Below are positions 53,874 to 63,126 of a DNA stretch of 64,000 nt, piece by piece. The first letter of the stretch is position 1, and each line of letters opens with the position of its first letter. The position numbers and the translations under genes are program-made. The DNA is taken from NCBI GenBank assembly GCA_025359785.1, contig JANYET010000046.1, positions 48,503 through 112,502 of the forward strand, written 5' to 3'. This DNA comes from Alphaproteobacteria bacterium. GTDB lineage: Bacteria; Pseudomonadota; Alphaproteobacteria; Caulobacterales; Caulobacteraceae. A model generated the notes under the pieces. It had not been told where the DNA came from. It did no database searches and saw only the letters and a program-made list of their open reading frames with translations.

Positions 53874-54017
53874 CCCTCCCCTTCATGGGGAGGGACAGGC
53901 CGCGCAGCGGCCAGGGTGGGGAACCGGCGGTCCAGCGCTGAGCGCCGAGTTCCCGCTCACACTTCCCCACCCGTCTCGCGCTTTCAGCGCGATCCACCCT
54001 CCCCGGAACGGGGAGGG
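53874..54017. repeat. Nested palindromic intergenic repeat
   Basis: Two small hairpins, CCCTCCCC-TTCAT-GGGGAGGG (from 53874) and CCCTCCCC-GGAA-CGGGGAGGG (to 54017), lie at the two ends. Between them are further pairing words (GGGTGGGGAA and TTCCCCACCC), so the whole 144 bp can fold into a nested structure. It lies between the convergent trxA and folC genes, where it may also stop transcription. Confidence 0.75.
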
Positions 54018-54028
54018 ATGATTCCCAG

Positions 54029-55360
54029 TCAGGTCGGCCAGGTGTCCGGGCTCATGGCCAGGACTTCGCCGGCGAAGTGCAGGCCGCCGCAGATCAGCAC
54101 GTGCGGCGCGGGGCCTGCACCGTCCAACGCCTTGCGGACACCTTCGGTGACGTCGCTCACCGGCTCGGCGTTGAGCCCGGCCTGGCGCGCGGCCTCGGCC
54201 AGGTCGCCGGCGGTGGCGGCGATGTTGGACTCGAAGGTGGTGGTGAAGACCTTCGGGCGCATCTCGGCGAAGGCGCGGAAGTAGCCCTCGGAATCCTTCC
54301 GCGCGAACATGCCGGCCACCAGGACCAGCGGCCGCGGATCGCGGTCGACGAGGCGTGACGCCGCCTCGGCCAGGGCGCGGCCGGCGTGCGGATTGTGGCC
54401 GCCGTCGAGCCAAAGGTCGGAGCCGCGCGCCTTGGCGAGCGCCGCCAGCGGGCCCTTGGTCAGGCGCTGGAACCGCGCGGGCCAGACGGCGGACGACACG
54501 CCACGGCCCAGGTCGTCCTCGCCGAGGCCGTGGTCGAAGGTCAGCGCCGCGGCCACCGCGAGGCCCGCGTTGTCGAACTGATAGCCACCGAACAGGCTGG
54601 GCGCCGGCAGGTCGAGCAGTCGGTCGGGCATCTGCACCATCAGCCGCCCGCGCTCCTCCCAGGCGTCGAAGTCGCGGCCCATCAGGAACAGCGGCGCCAT
54701 GCGATCGTCGGCCTCGCGCTCGATGGCCTCGAGAGCCTCCGACGGCTGGCGGGCGGAGACGACGGGACGGCCTCGCTTGATGATCCCGGCCTTTTCCCAG
54801 GCGATCTTGCCCAGCTCCGGCCCCAGCATCTCCAGGTGGTCGTAATCGACCGGCGTGATCACGCTGACGGCGGGCGCATCGAAGACGTTGGTGGCGTCGA
54901 ACCGGCCGCCCAGGCCCACCTCGACGAGGCAGATATCGGCGGGGGTCTCGGCGAAGGCCTGCAGGGCCAGGACCGTGGTGATCTCGAAGAAGCTGATCGG
55001 CTGGCCGGCGTTGGCGGCCTCCAGGCGGTCGGTGAGCTCGTCAAGCCTGGCGTCGCTGATCAACTCGCCCGCGACGCGGATCCGCTCGGCGAACCGCACG
55101 AGGTGCGGCGAGGTGATCACATGCGCCTTCAAGCCCTGGGCTTCGACGATGGCCCGCAGGAAGGCGACGGTCGAGCCCTTGCCGTTGGTGCCCGCCACGT
55201 GGATCACCGGCGGCAGACGGCGTTCCGGGTGGCCCAGCGCGGCCAGCAGGCGTTCAACCCGACCGGTGGTCAGGTCGATCAGCACCGGATGGTTGTGGCG
55301 CAGGCGCTGAACCACCGCGTCGGACGCGCGGATAGGGTCGTGGTCCGTACCCGTGGTCAT
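54029..55360 (-). CDS. folC: Bifunctional folylpolyglutamate synthase/dihydrofolate synthase
   Basis: A 443-residue Mur-ligase-type ATP-dependent enzyme that adds glutamate to dihydropteroate and folates. Motifs: PPVIHVAGTNGKGSTVAFLRAI (P-loop, near 50-71), SPHLVRFAERIRVAGELI, EVGLGGRFDATNVFDAPAVSVITPVDYDHLEMLG, then LWLDGGHNPHAGRALA. It is the last gene of the trpFBA-accD-folC series, starting 16 bp after accD. The start is ATG 55360 with only a weak ribosome binding site, so it may depend on read-through. Confidence 0.95.
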   Translation of the reverse strand: MTTGTDHDPIRASDAVVQRLRHNHPVLIDLTTGRVERLLAALGHPERRLPPVIHVAGTNGKGSTVAFLRAIVEAQGLKAHVITSPHLVRFAERIRVAGELISDARLDELTDRLEAANAGQPISFFEITTVLALQAFAETPADICLVEVGLGGRFDATNVFDAPAVSVITPVDYDHLEMLGPELGKIAWEKAGIIKRGRPVVSARQPSEALEAIEREADDRMAPLFLMGRDFDAWEERGRLMVQMPDRLLDLPAPSLFGGYQFDNAGLAVAAALTFDHGLGEDDLGRGVSSAVWPARFQRLTKGPLAALAKARGSDLWLDGGHNPHAGRALAEAASRLVDRDPRPLVLVAGMFARKDSEGYFRAFAEMRPKVFTTTFESNIAATAGDLAEAARQAGLNAEPVSDVTEGVRKALDGAGPAPHVLICGGLHFAGEVLAMSPDTWPT

Positions 55361-55376
55361 GACGGACCGTTCGGCG

Positions 55377-56300
55377 TCAGGCGGCGGAAAGGTGTTGGGC
55401 GCGCCCCATCATCAAGGTCTGCAGGATCGAACTCAGAACCTCGCGCATCTCGCCGCGCCCGACAACCTTGTCGACCATGCCGCGCTCCATCTGGAACTCG
55501 GCGCGCTGGAAGCCCGGCGGCAGGCTCTCGCGGATGGTCTGTTCGATCACCCGGCGGCCGGCGAAGCCGATCAGAGCGTTGGGCTCGGCCAGGTGGACGT
55601 CGCCCAGCATCGCGTAGGAGGCCATGACGCCGCCTGTCGTGGGATCGGTCAGCACCACCAGGTAGGGCAGGCCCGCGGCCTTGACCTCGTTCAAGGCCAA
55701 CGTCGTGCGCGCCATCTGCATGAGCGACAGCGTGCCCTCCTGCATCCGCGCGCCGCCGCTGGCGGTGAAGATCACGAACGGGACCTCGCGCTTCACGGCC
55801 TCCTGCGCGGCCTTGATGAAGGCCTCGCCCACCGCCATCGACAGCGATCCGCCCATGAAGGCGAAGTCCTGCACGGCGACCACGACGGGCACGCCCAGGA
55901 TGTGGCCGTAGCCGACGGCCAGCGCGTCCTGCTCGCCGCTCGCCTTGCGCGCGGCCTTGATGCGCTCCGGATAGGACTTCACGTCGGGGAATTTCAGCGG
56001 GTCGTCGGCGACGATCGGCGAGGCGATCCGCTCGAACTTGCCGTCGTCGAAGGTGTAGCGCAGGCGCGCCGCGGCCCCGATCCGCATGTGGTGGCCGGAC
56101 GGCGTCACCCACAGCGCGGCTTCGAGGTCGGGGCGGTAGATCATCTCCCCGGTGTCGGGGCACTTCACCCAGAGGTTTTCCGGGGTCTCGCGCTTGGAGA
56201 ATGCGTTGCGCACGCCGGGCGCGATACGCGACAGCCAGCCGGTGCGTTCCTTGGGCGGCTTCGCCCCGGGCTTGTCGTTTCTCTGCTCAGCCATCGCCAT
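55377..56300 (-). CDS. accD: Acetyl-CoA carboxylase carboxyltransferase subunit beta
   Basis: A 307-residue AccD, which with AccA transfers carboxyl groups from biotin to acetyl-CoA to make malonyl-CoA for fatty acid synthesis. The carboxyltransferase blocks are VVVAVQDFAFMGGSLSMAVGEAF, TASGGARMQEGTLSLMQMARTT and VLTDPTTGGVMASYAMLGDVHLAEPNALIGFAG. Near the N-terminus, NLWVKCPDTGEMIYRPDLE has only one of the four cysteines that bind zinc in the E. coli subunit, as in related Caulobacterales from memory. Start at ATG 56300 or 56294. It follows trpA by 4 bp. Confidence 0.94.
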   Translation of the reverse strand: MAMAEQRNDKPGAKPPKERTGWLSRIAPGVRNAFSKRETPENLWVKCPDTGEMIYRPDLEAALWVTPSGHHMRIGAAARLRYTFDDGKFERIASPIVADDPLKFPDVKSYPERIKAARKASGEQDALAVGYGHILGVPVVVAVQDFAFMGGSLSMAVGEAFIKAAQEAVKREVPFVIFTASGGARMQEGTLSLMQMARTTLALNEVKAAGLPYLVVLTDPTTGGVMASYAMLGDVHLAEPNALIGFAGRRVIEQTIRESLPPGFQRAEFQMERGMVDKVVGRGEMREVLSSILQTLMMGRAQHLSAA

Positions 56301-56304
56301 AGGT

Positions 56305-57135
56305 CTAAACCGTCGTTTGGCCGACTCGCGCGGAGCGCACAGCCTTAGCCAAGGAATCTGCTTTGGAAAGAACCCGCTGGGTCACGTCTTCGTTCATCTG
56401 CACGGCTTCGGCGATTTCATCCACAAGCGCCGAGCCCACGACCACCGCATCGGCGACCCGGGCGATCTCGGCGGCGCGTTCCGGGGTCTTGATGCCGAAA
56501 CCCACAGCCACCGGCAGGCCCGAGGCCTTGCGCACCCGCTCGACGTTGGGCGCCACGGCGGCGGCGTTGGCTTCCTTGACCCCGGTCACACCGGCGACCG
56601 AGACGTAGTAGACGAAGCCCGAGGTGCGCTGGATGACGACTTTCAGCCGCGCGTCGTCGGTGGTGGGTGTGGCCAGCCGGATCAGCGAGACGCCATTGGC
56701 GTCCAGGGCGTCGGCCAGCGGGATCGACTCCTCGGGCGGCAGGTCGACGACGATCACGCCATCGACGCCGGCCGCAGCCGCGTCGCGGGCGAAGGCCTCG
56801 TAGCCCCAGTTCACCAGCAGGTTGACATAGCCCATCAGCACGATCGGCGTGGTCTGGTCGCCGTCACGGAAGCCACGGACCAGGTCCAGCGTACCCTGCA
56901 GCGTCATGCCCGCCCCGAGCGCCCGGATCGCCGCGCGCTGAATCGGCGGACCCTCGGCCATGGGGTCGGAGAACGGGAAGCCCACCTCGATCAGATCGGC
57001 GCCCGCGCCCGGCAGGCCGGCCAGGATCTTCGCCGCCGTCGCCGCGTCTGGGTCGCCGGCCATCACATAGGCCACGAACCCCGCGCGGCCCTCAGCCTTC
57101 AGCGCGGCGAATCGAGCGTCGATGCGTTCTTTCAT
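56305..57135 (-). CDS. trpA: Tryptophan synthase alpha chain
   Basis: A 276-residue TIM-barrel subunit, splitting indole-3-glycerol phosphate into indole, which passes to TrpB, and glyceraldehyde 3-phosphate. Motifs: [23 protein letters not shown] (catalytic Glu near 49), [28 protein letters not shown] (catalytic Asp near 60-130 region of the fold) and [13 protein letters not shown], and [12 protein letters not shown] for phosphate binding. The ATG at 57135 has GGAGG 5 nt upstream. It lies between trpB and accD on the same strand. Confidence 0.96.
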   Translation of the reverse strand: MKERIDARFAALKAEGRAGFVAYVMAGDPDAATAAKILAGLPGAGADLIEVGFPFSDPMAEGPPIQRAAIRALGAGMTLQGTLDLVRGFRDGDQTTPIVLMGYVNLLVNWGYEAFARDAAAAGVDGVIVVDLPPEESIPLADALDANGVSLIRLATPTTDDARLKVVIQRTSGFVYYVSVAGVTGVKEANAAAVAPNVERVRKASGLPVAVGFGIKTPERAAEIARVADAVVVGSALVDEIAEAVQMNEDVTQRVLSKADSLAKAVRSARVGQTTV

Positions 57136-57184
57136 TCTTACCTCCCTCCCAACGCTTCACGGGGGAGGTAGGCGGCGAGCCCGC

Positions 57185-58405
<1,221 letters not shown>

Positions 58406-58424
58406 CAGGAGTCTCGAGGGGTTT

Positions 58425-59066
58425 TCAGACGCGTTTCGCGGCGTCGAGGAAGGCGGCGATCAAGGCGGGGTCCTTTAGTCCGGGACCGCGCTCCACGCCA
58501 GAGGAAACGTCCAGCATCGGTGCGCCGGACTGCTGCACAGCCTGGGTGAGGTTCCAGGGATCGAGGCCGCCAGCCAGGAGCCAGGGCCGCTCGAACCGGC
58601 GGCCGGCCAGCAGGGTCCAGTCAAAGGCCACGCCCATGCCCCCGGGCCGCTCGGCATCCTTGGCTGGCTTGGTGTCGAACATCAGGTGATCGACCACCGT
58701 CTCATAGTCGCGCGCGGGGGCGAGGTCGGCGGCCTCAGCGACCGGCAGGACCTTGATGATCGCCGCGCCGGTGCGCAGACCCAGCGCGCGCGCGCGCGCC
58801 GGCGTCTCCTTGCCGTGAAGCTGGATCAGGTCGGGTTTGAGAATCTGGGCGATCCGGTCGGCCTCGGCGTCGCTCGGATCGACCAGCACGGCGACAACCT
58901 TGGCCTTGCCCCTGACGGGCTGCGCCAGCCGCCAGGCGGCTTCCGGCGCCAGGTTGCGAGGGCTGCCGGCGAAGAACATGAAGCCCAGGAGCGCCGCGCC
59001 GCCCTCCAGGGCCGCGGTCACGGCCTCGGGGGTGGTGATCCCGCAGATTTTGGTCTGGACGCCCAT
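58425..59066 (-). CDS. trpF: Phosphoribosylanthranilate isomerase
   Basis: A 213-residue TIM-barrel enzyme, catalysing the Amadori rearrangement of phosphoribosylanthranilate in tryptophan synthesis. The N-terminal [16 protein letters not shown] carries the catalytic Cys, FFAGSPRNL follows, [14 protein letters not shown] is in the middle and the acid Asp lies in [17 protein letters not shown] at the C-terminus. It is the first gene of the trpF-trpB-trpA-accD-folC run, ATG at 59066. Confidence 0.95.
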   Translation of the reverse strand: MGVQTKICGITTPEAVTAALEGGAALLGFMFFAGSPRNLAPEAAWRLAQPVRGKAKVVAVLVDPSDAEADRIAQILKPDLIQLHGKETPARARALGLRTGAAIIKVLPVAEAADLAPARDYETVVDHLMFDTKPAKDAERPGGMGVAFDWTLLAGRRFERPWLLAGGLDPWNLTQAVQQSGAPMLDVSSGVERGPGLKDPALIAAFLDAAKRV

Positions 59067-59112
59067 GGCCGTGATTAAGGGGCGAAGCGGCCCGGCTGCA
59101 AGGGGCGAAACC

Positions 59113-60138
59113 TCAGCTCGCCTTGGTCAGGACGACGGAGCCCTCGAGCATGAAGAGGGTCTTGGCCGGTTTCGGCATGGCGCGGTCAAAACTGTCGAGG
59201 ATGTCGCCCGCCCAATCCGGCAAGGTCAGGTCGTCTTGTCCGCTGCTCAGGCGAAGCTGCACGTGGGCGATGTCGCGATAAAGGCTCGGATGATTGTTGT
59301 GCGACAGGAACCGAACGCCGGCGAAACCCGCGTCACGGGCCATCGCCTCGAACTGCTCGCGGGAGAACAGCCACTTGTCGTCCATCTGGGCGAAACCCGG
59401 CCGCTTGGGATCGGGCGTGGTGCGCGCGGCGATGTCGGCGACCATGGCGCGGAGCACCTGATCGGCCTGCGGCGCCAGCGGACTGCGCCGCAGCTCCGCC
59501 TCCGCCAGGATGCGCTCATAGGCCAGCCGCAGCAGGCCGTAGCCATCGAAGGGCTCGAAGAAGATCGCCTGACCGCCGGGCTTGAGGGCCCGCGCCGCGG
59601 CCTGCAGGCCCTGAACCGGCCGCACCAGGTGGTGGAGGATCGACGCGCCGGTGACCAGGTCGAAGCGCTCCGGCCGGACGTTGAGCCCCATGGCGTCCAT
59701 CACCACACAGACCACCCGATCCGACAGCCCCGCCTCGGCGGCATAGTCGGCTAGCATGACCAGCAGGTCGCCGGACAGATCACTCGCCACCTGCCGCGCG
59801 CCAGGGAACAGATTGAAGCAGGGCACGATGGAGTTGACCCCGGAGCCTGAGCCCATGTCGAAGATCAGAGGCGCCTCGGGGATCGTCAGGCCGAGCTTGG
59901 CGATGGTGTTCTCAAACAGGCCCTGGAAGTGTGCGCTGGCGGCGTAGCGAGCGTGATATTCGCCCGCCCCCGACTTGAACTGTTCGGAAATCCCCTCGCC
60001 GATCCGGTCGTCCTCGATCCCCCAGACGGTGGCGGTCGCGCTCGGCCCTTCGGCCAGCGGGACCAGCCGGCGGCCCAGCAGCGCCTGCGCCCAGGCCGGC
60101 GGCTGGCGAAGGTCGGCGGGGATCGCGACGTCGGACAT
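59113..60138 (-). CDS. SAM-dependent methyltransferase (class I)
   Basis: A 341-residue protein with a Rossmann-type methyltransferase domain: motif I IFDMGSGSGVNSIVPCFNL (near 90-108), SDLSGDLLVMLADYA (motif II), DRVVCVVMDAMGLNVRPERFDLVTGASILHHLVRP and LKPGGQAIFFEPFDGYG. The N-terminal 80 residues and C-terminal extension are not recognised. It has no obvious functional link with trp genes downstream or mscL upstream. The methyl acceptor is unknown. Confidence 0.88.
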   Translation of the reverse strand: MSDVAIPADLRQPPAWAQALLGRRLVPLAEGPSATATVWGIEDDRIGEGISEQFKSGAGEYHARYAASAHFQGLFENTIAKLGLTIPEAPLIFDMGSGSGVNSIVPCFNLFPGARQVASDLSGDLLVMLADYAAEAGLSDRVVCVVMDAMGLNVRPERFDLVTGASILHHLVRPVQGLQAAARALKPGGQAIFFEPFDGYGLLRLAYERILAEAELRRSPLAPQADQVLRAMVADIAARTTPDPKRPGFAQMDDKWLFSREQFEAMARDAGFAGVRFLSHNNHPSLYRDIAHVQLRLSSGQDDLTLPDWAGDILDSFDRAMPKPAKTLFMLEGSVVLTKAS

Positions 60139-60170
60139 GGCCGGAGACTACAGCCGCCCCGTCCGCAGGC

Positions 60171-60629
60171 CTAGCCGCCGCGGGTCTTCAGGAGATCGCG
60201 GATTTCCATCAGCAGGGCTTCCTGCGGCGCCGGGGCCGAAGGCTCCTTCTCCGGGGTCGCGGCGTCGCGGCGGCGGATGGCATTGACGCCCTTGACCAGC
60301 AGGAAGACCACCCACGCGACGATCAGGAACCGGATCAGGGTGTTGATGAACAGGCCATACTGGATGGCCACCAGCTCATTGGCCTTGGTCAGCGGATTGT
60401 CAGGCCGCAGCACCCACTGCAGGTGGGCGAAGTCGACGCCGGACAGCAACAGCCCGATCGGCGGCATGACCACGTTGTCGACCAGGCTTTTGACGATGTC
60501 GTTGAAGGCCGCGCCGATGATCACACCGACGGCCAGGTCGATCACGTTGCCGCGCGCGATGAACTCGCGGAACTCGGACAGGATCGTGATCCGCGTGAGC
60601 GCGGACGTCATGGGTCGTAGTTCGCTCAT
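60171..60629 (-). CDS. mscL: Large-conductance mechanosensitive channel MscL
   Basis: A 152-residue inner-membrane channel forming a pentamer that opens on hypo-osmotic shock. The first helix is SEFREFIARGNVIDLAVGVIIGAAFNDIVKSLVDNVVMPPIG, a clear MscL signature; the second is FINTLIRFLIVAWVVFLLVKGVN, and a short charged bundle ends the protein. Start at ATG 60629 or ATG 60611; family members begin close to SEFREF, which favours the later one slightly. It lies 8 bp after ihfB. Confidence 0.95.
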   Translation of the reverse strand: MSELRPMTSALTRITILSEFREFIARGNVIDLAVGVIIGAAFNDIVKSLVDNVVMPPIGLLLSGVDFAHLQWVLRPDNPLTKANELVAIQYGLFINTLIRFLIVAWVVFLLVKGVNAIRRRDAATPEKEPSAPAPQEALLMEIRDLLKTRGG

Positions 60630-60637
60630 GGAAAAAT

Positions 60638-60928
60638 CTATTCGTCGCCGCTGAGATTCAGCCGCTCGCGCAGTTCCTTGCCACTCTTGAAGAAAGGCAC
60701 GTGCTTCGCCCTGACATCCACGGGCTCGCCGGTGCGCGGGTTGCGTCCGGCGCGCGCCTCTCGGCTGCGGACCGACAGCGCCCCAAAGCCGCGCAGCTCA
60801 ACCCGGCCGCCGGTCTCCAGGGCCTGGATCATCCGCTCAAGCACCACACTGACCACGCGCTCGATGTCACGCTGCGTCAGGTGCGGATTCTCTTCCGCGA
60901 GTTTGGCGATCAGCTCGGATTTGATCAT
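60638..60928 (-). CDS. ihfB: Integration host factor subunit beta
   Basis: A 96-residue HU/IHF-family DNA-bending protein. [26 protein letters not shown] at the N-terminus and [32 protein letters not shown] (beta-arm) are typical of IHF beta. It dimerises with IHF alpha and is used in replication, transcription and site-specific recombination, so it could serve the integrase of the island in this window. The ATG at 60928 has GAGGGG upstream; a reading to 61012 adds an unlikely leader. It stands close to rpsA, as in many proteobacteria. Confidence 0.95.
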   Translation of the reverse strand: MIKSELIAKLAEENPHLTQRDIERVVSVVLERMIQALETGGRVELRGFGALSVRSREARAGRNPRTGEPVDVRAKHVPFFKSGKELRERLNLSGDE

Positions 60929-61018
60929 GGGGCCCCTCGAACCGGCGTGACCATGGGCGAGTCCACCTTTGTATTCAAGGCGTAAAAAGGCTTCGCGGGC
61001 TGTGATGGTCAAGCTTGC

Positions 61019-63001
61019 TCAGCCGCCGGGCAAGGCCTCGGCCGGCGCGCGGACAAAGATATCCACATCGCGCAGCTTGCGGATCTCGCGATTGGCGGCC
61101 TCGGCCTCGGCGGCGCTGATCTCCTGGGTCATGGCGTGCTGCTCGACGACGAAGCTCGCCACGTCGCCCTGGATGCCCGCGCCGGCGACGATCTCGTAGC
61201 CGGCGACGCGAGACACGCCGGTCGGTCCGCGCACCGTGAAGCCCTTGCCGCCGTTCGGCAGCACGATCTCCGTGCGGGTGCGGGTGAACGACGGGTAGGG
61301 GATCGCGAAGGGCGCGGTGCTGTTGGGGCCCGGCTCGCGCCGCGGAAAGGGCCTGGGCGCCGTGCTCGTGCCAACCCGGAGTTCGCGGACGCCGAGATCC
61401 TGGTTCTTGCGCCAATCCAGGTCGTCGGTCCCGCTCAGCTCGATGGTGAAGAGGTCGCGCACCGGGTCATCGCGCCAGCCCGCCTGTTCGATCTCCAGTC
61501 CCGTCGCCGGATTGGTGAACTGCTGGCGCAGACTGCGCTCGAAGTCCGCGCGCGGCGTGCGCGCCGCGATCGACCGGGCCTGGGTGGCGGCGATGCCGGA
61601 ATAGGTGAGGCTGATCCGCGCCGTCGCGAGGGTCTCCAGCCCCTTGGAGGCGTCGAGACGAACGACCATCGCGGTCGTGGGCACGTTGATCTGGGGCTCG
61701 ACGATCGGCTCCAGCGCCGCGCCCTGCAGCCGCACCGGAAGCCCCCATCGGTGGGCCGGCGGGTTCATGGCCTGCGGATTGGTGTCGCCGCTGCGGGTGC
61801 CATCCAGCCAATAGGACTGATCCTTGATCTTCACCCGCACGATCACGTGGTTGAAGGCGGCCAGCGAGGGCGGCAGCTCGTTGATCCCGTCGCCCGCGCC
61901 CAGGTTCACCAGCACCGGCTCGGCCTCGACGTCGAGCTGCTTCAGGAGCGCCAGCAGCAGTGCGGTCTTGGCCTTGCAGTCGCCGAACCGCCGCGCCCAG
62001 GTGTCGTCGGCATCCGCCGGCACATAGCCGCCCTCGCCCATGCCGATGAAGAAGTAGCGGGTCTTGTCCTCGACCAGCTGAAGGGCGGCGAAGGTGCGGG
62101 CCTTGGGATCAGCGGTCCGGGCGGCGATGGCGGCGGCCTCGGCCTTCAGCGGCGAGTCCTTGGAAAGCGTCGAGGCCTTGACGTAGAGCGGAGCCATCAG
62201 CTTGGAAATCTGCTCCCAGCTCTGCCAGCTGGTGACCTGGACCTGTCCCACGCGGCGGAAGCGCAGCGGCGCGCCGATCGGGGCCTTGGGGGCGAGCGCG
62301 TCGGCCTTGTCGAAACTCAGCACGGTGCGGCCGCCGACGTCCTTCAGTTGCGGATCGCCGAAGCCGGGCGTGGTCTTCCAGGTGACCGCCTCGCCCTTCG
62401 GCCAAGAGATGATCGTGCGATAGCGGCCAGCGACGCCGGGGAACGCCAAACCGTCGCCGGCGAAGGAATGACCCTGGGTCACCGGGTCGGCCCGCACGCG
62501 GGTGTAGGCGACATCGAGCACGTCGCCAGTCTGCAGGCCGTCGATCTGCCGCGAGGCGGTGATCCGACCATCGAGGCTTGCCTGCTCCAGATTGGTCTCG
62601 CGGCGCAGCACCAGCATGTCGGCCGGGTTGGCCAGCAGGTCGATGGTCTTGCCGTCCCGGATGATCTTGAGGGTGTGGAAGGTGACGCTCTCGGTGCTCG
62701 GGCTCCAGATCACGCTCAGCGACTTGATGCCGGTGAGGCCCTCTGGCTTCGAGATCTTGATGGCGCGGCGATAGTAGTAGGTGTCCCCGGCCGGATCGAG
62801 GCGGGTCTGATGGTCATCGAGCAGCACCTGCACGGCCGGCGCGCCCTCATCGGAGGGCGGCGGCGGGATCGGCGCGACGTCGACCCAGGCGGGCGGTGGG
62901 CCGTAATTCGGCTTGTCACCGGCCAACGCCGGAAAGGCGCCGGCGATGACGGCTATGGCGGGAAGGCTGAGGATCGAGGCGGCGAAGAGGCGAGGCGACA
63001 A
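61019..63001 (-). CDS. Exported DUF3857/transglutaminase-like domain protein
   Basis: A 660-residue periplasmic protein. The proposed start is TTG at 63001: AGGAG stands 7 nt upstream and a signal peptide follows at once (LFAASILSLPAIAVIAGAFPALAG). A TTG at 63055 in the same frame lacks a site. Residues about 30-240 form the DUF3857 domain (YYYRRAIKISKPEGL, ITASRQIDGLQTGDVLDVAYTR). The transglutaminase-like core follows with the triad Cys in RRFGDCKAKTALLLALL, His in FNHVIVRV and Asp in YWLDGTRSGD. A beta-rich C-terminal domain ends the protein. Function unknown; such proteins may cleave or crosslink peptides in the envelope. It lies between rpsA and ihfB. Confidence 0.88.
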   Translation of the reverse strand: MSPRLFAASILSLPAIAVIAGAFPALAGDKPNYGPPPAWVDVAPIPPPPSDEGAPAVQVLLDDHQTRLDPAGDTYYYRRAIKISKPEGLTGIKSLSVIWSPSTESVTFHTLKIIRDGKTIDLLANPADMLVLRRETNLEQASLDGRITASRQIDGLQTGDVLDVAYTRVRADPVTQGHSFAGDGLAFPGVAGRYRTIISWPKGEAVTWKTTPGFGDPQLKDVGGRTVLSFDKADALAPKAPIGAPLRFRRVGQVQVTSWQSWEQISKLMAPLYVKASTLSKDSPLKAEAAAIAARTADPKARTFAALQLVEDKTRYFFIGMGEGGYVPADADDTWARRFGDCKAKTALLLALLKQLDVEAEPVLVNLGAGDGINELPPSLAAFNHVIVRVKIKDQSYWLDGTRSGDTNPQAMNPPAHRWGLPVRLQGAALEPIVEPQINVPTTAMVVRLDASKGLETLATARISLTYSGIAATQARSIAARTPRADFERSLRQQFTNPATGLEIEQAGWRDDPVRDLFTIELSGTDDLDWRKNQDLGVRELRVGTSTAPRPFPRREPGPNSTAPFAIPYPSFTRTRTEIVLPNGGKGFTVRGPTGVSRVAGYEIVAGAGIQGDVASFVVEQHAMTQEISAAEAEAANREIRKLRDVDIFVRAPAEALPGG

Positions 63002-63059
63002 CGAGCGGCTCCTAACGCGCCGGGGCGAAAGCGCGCGCCCGTACGATAGGGCCAAGGTG

Positions 63060-63096
63060 TAAAAAGAAAACGGCGGACCGGTTTCCCGATCCGCCG
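63060..63096 (-). terminator. Strong Rho-independent terminator of rpsA
   Basis: On the minus strand CGGCGGATCGG, loop GAAA, CCGGTCCGCCG (11-bp stem, one G-T pair) is followed by TTTTCTTTTT (63061-63070). It lies 30 bp after the rpsA stop and separates it from the DUF3857 gene. Confidence 0.92.
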
Positions 63097-63126
63097 CTCA
63101 TCCTACGACCCAAAGGGCGTCGGAAT

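Noticed and set aside
61136..63049. 637-residue rightward frame opposite the DUF3857 gene
   Set aside because: The leftward gene has a signal peptide, domain motifs and a ribosome binding site; the opposite frame has none of these.
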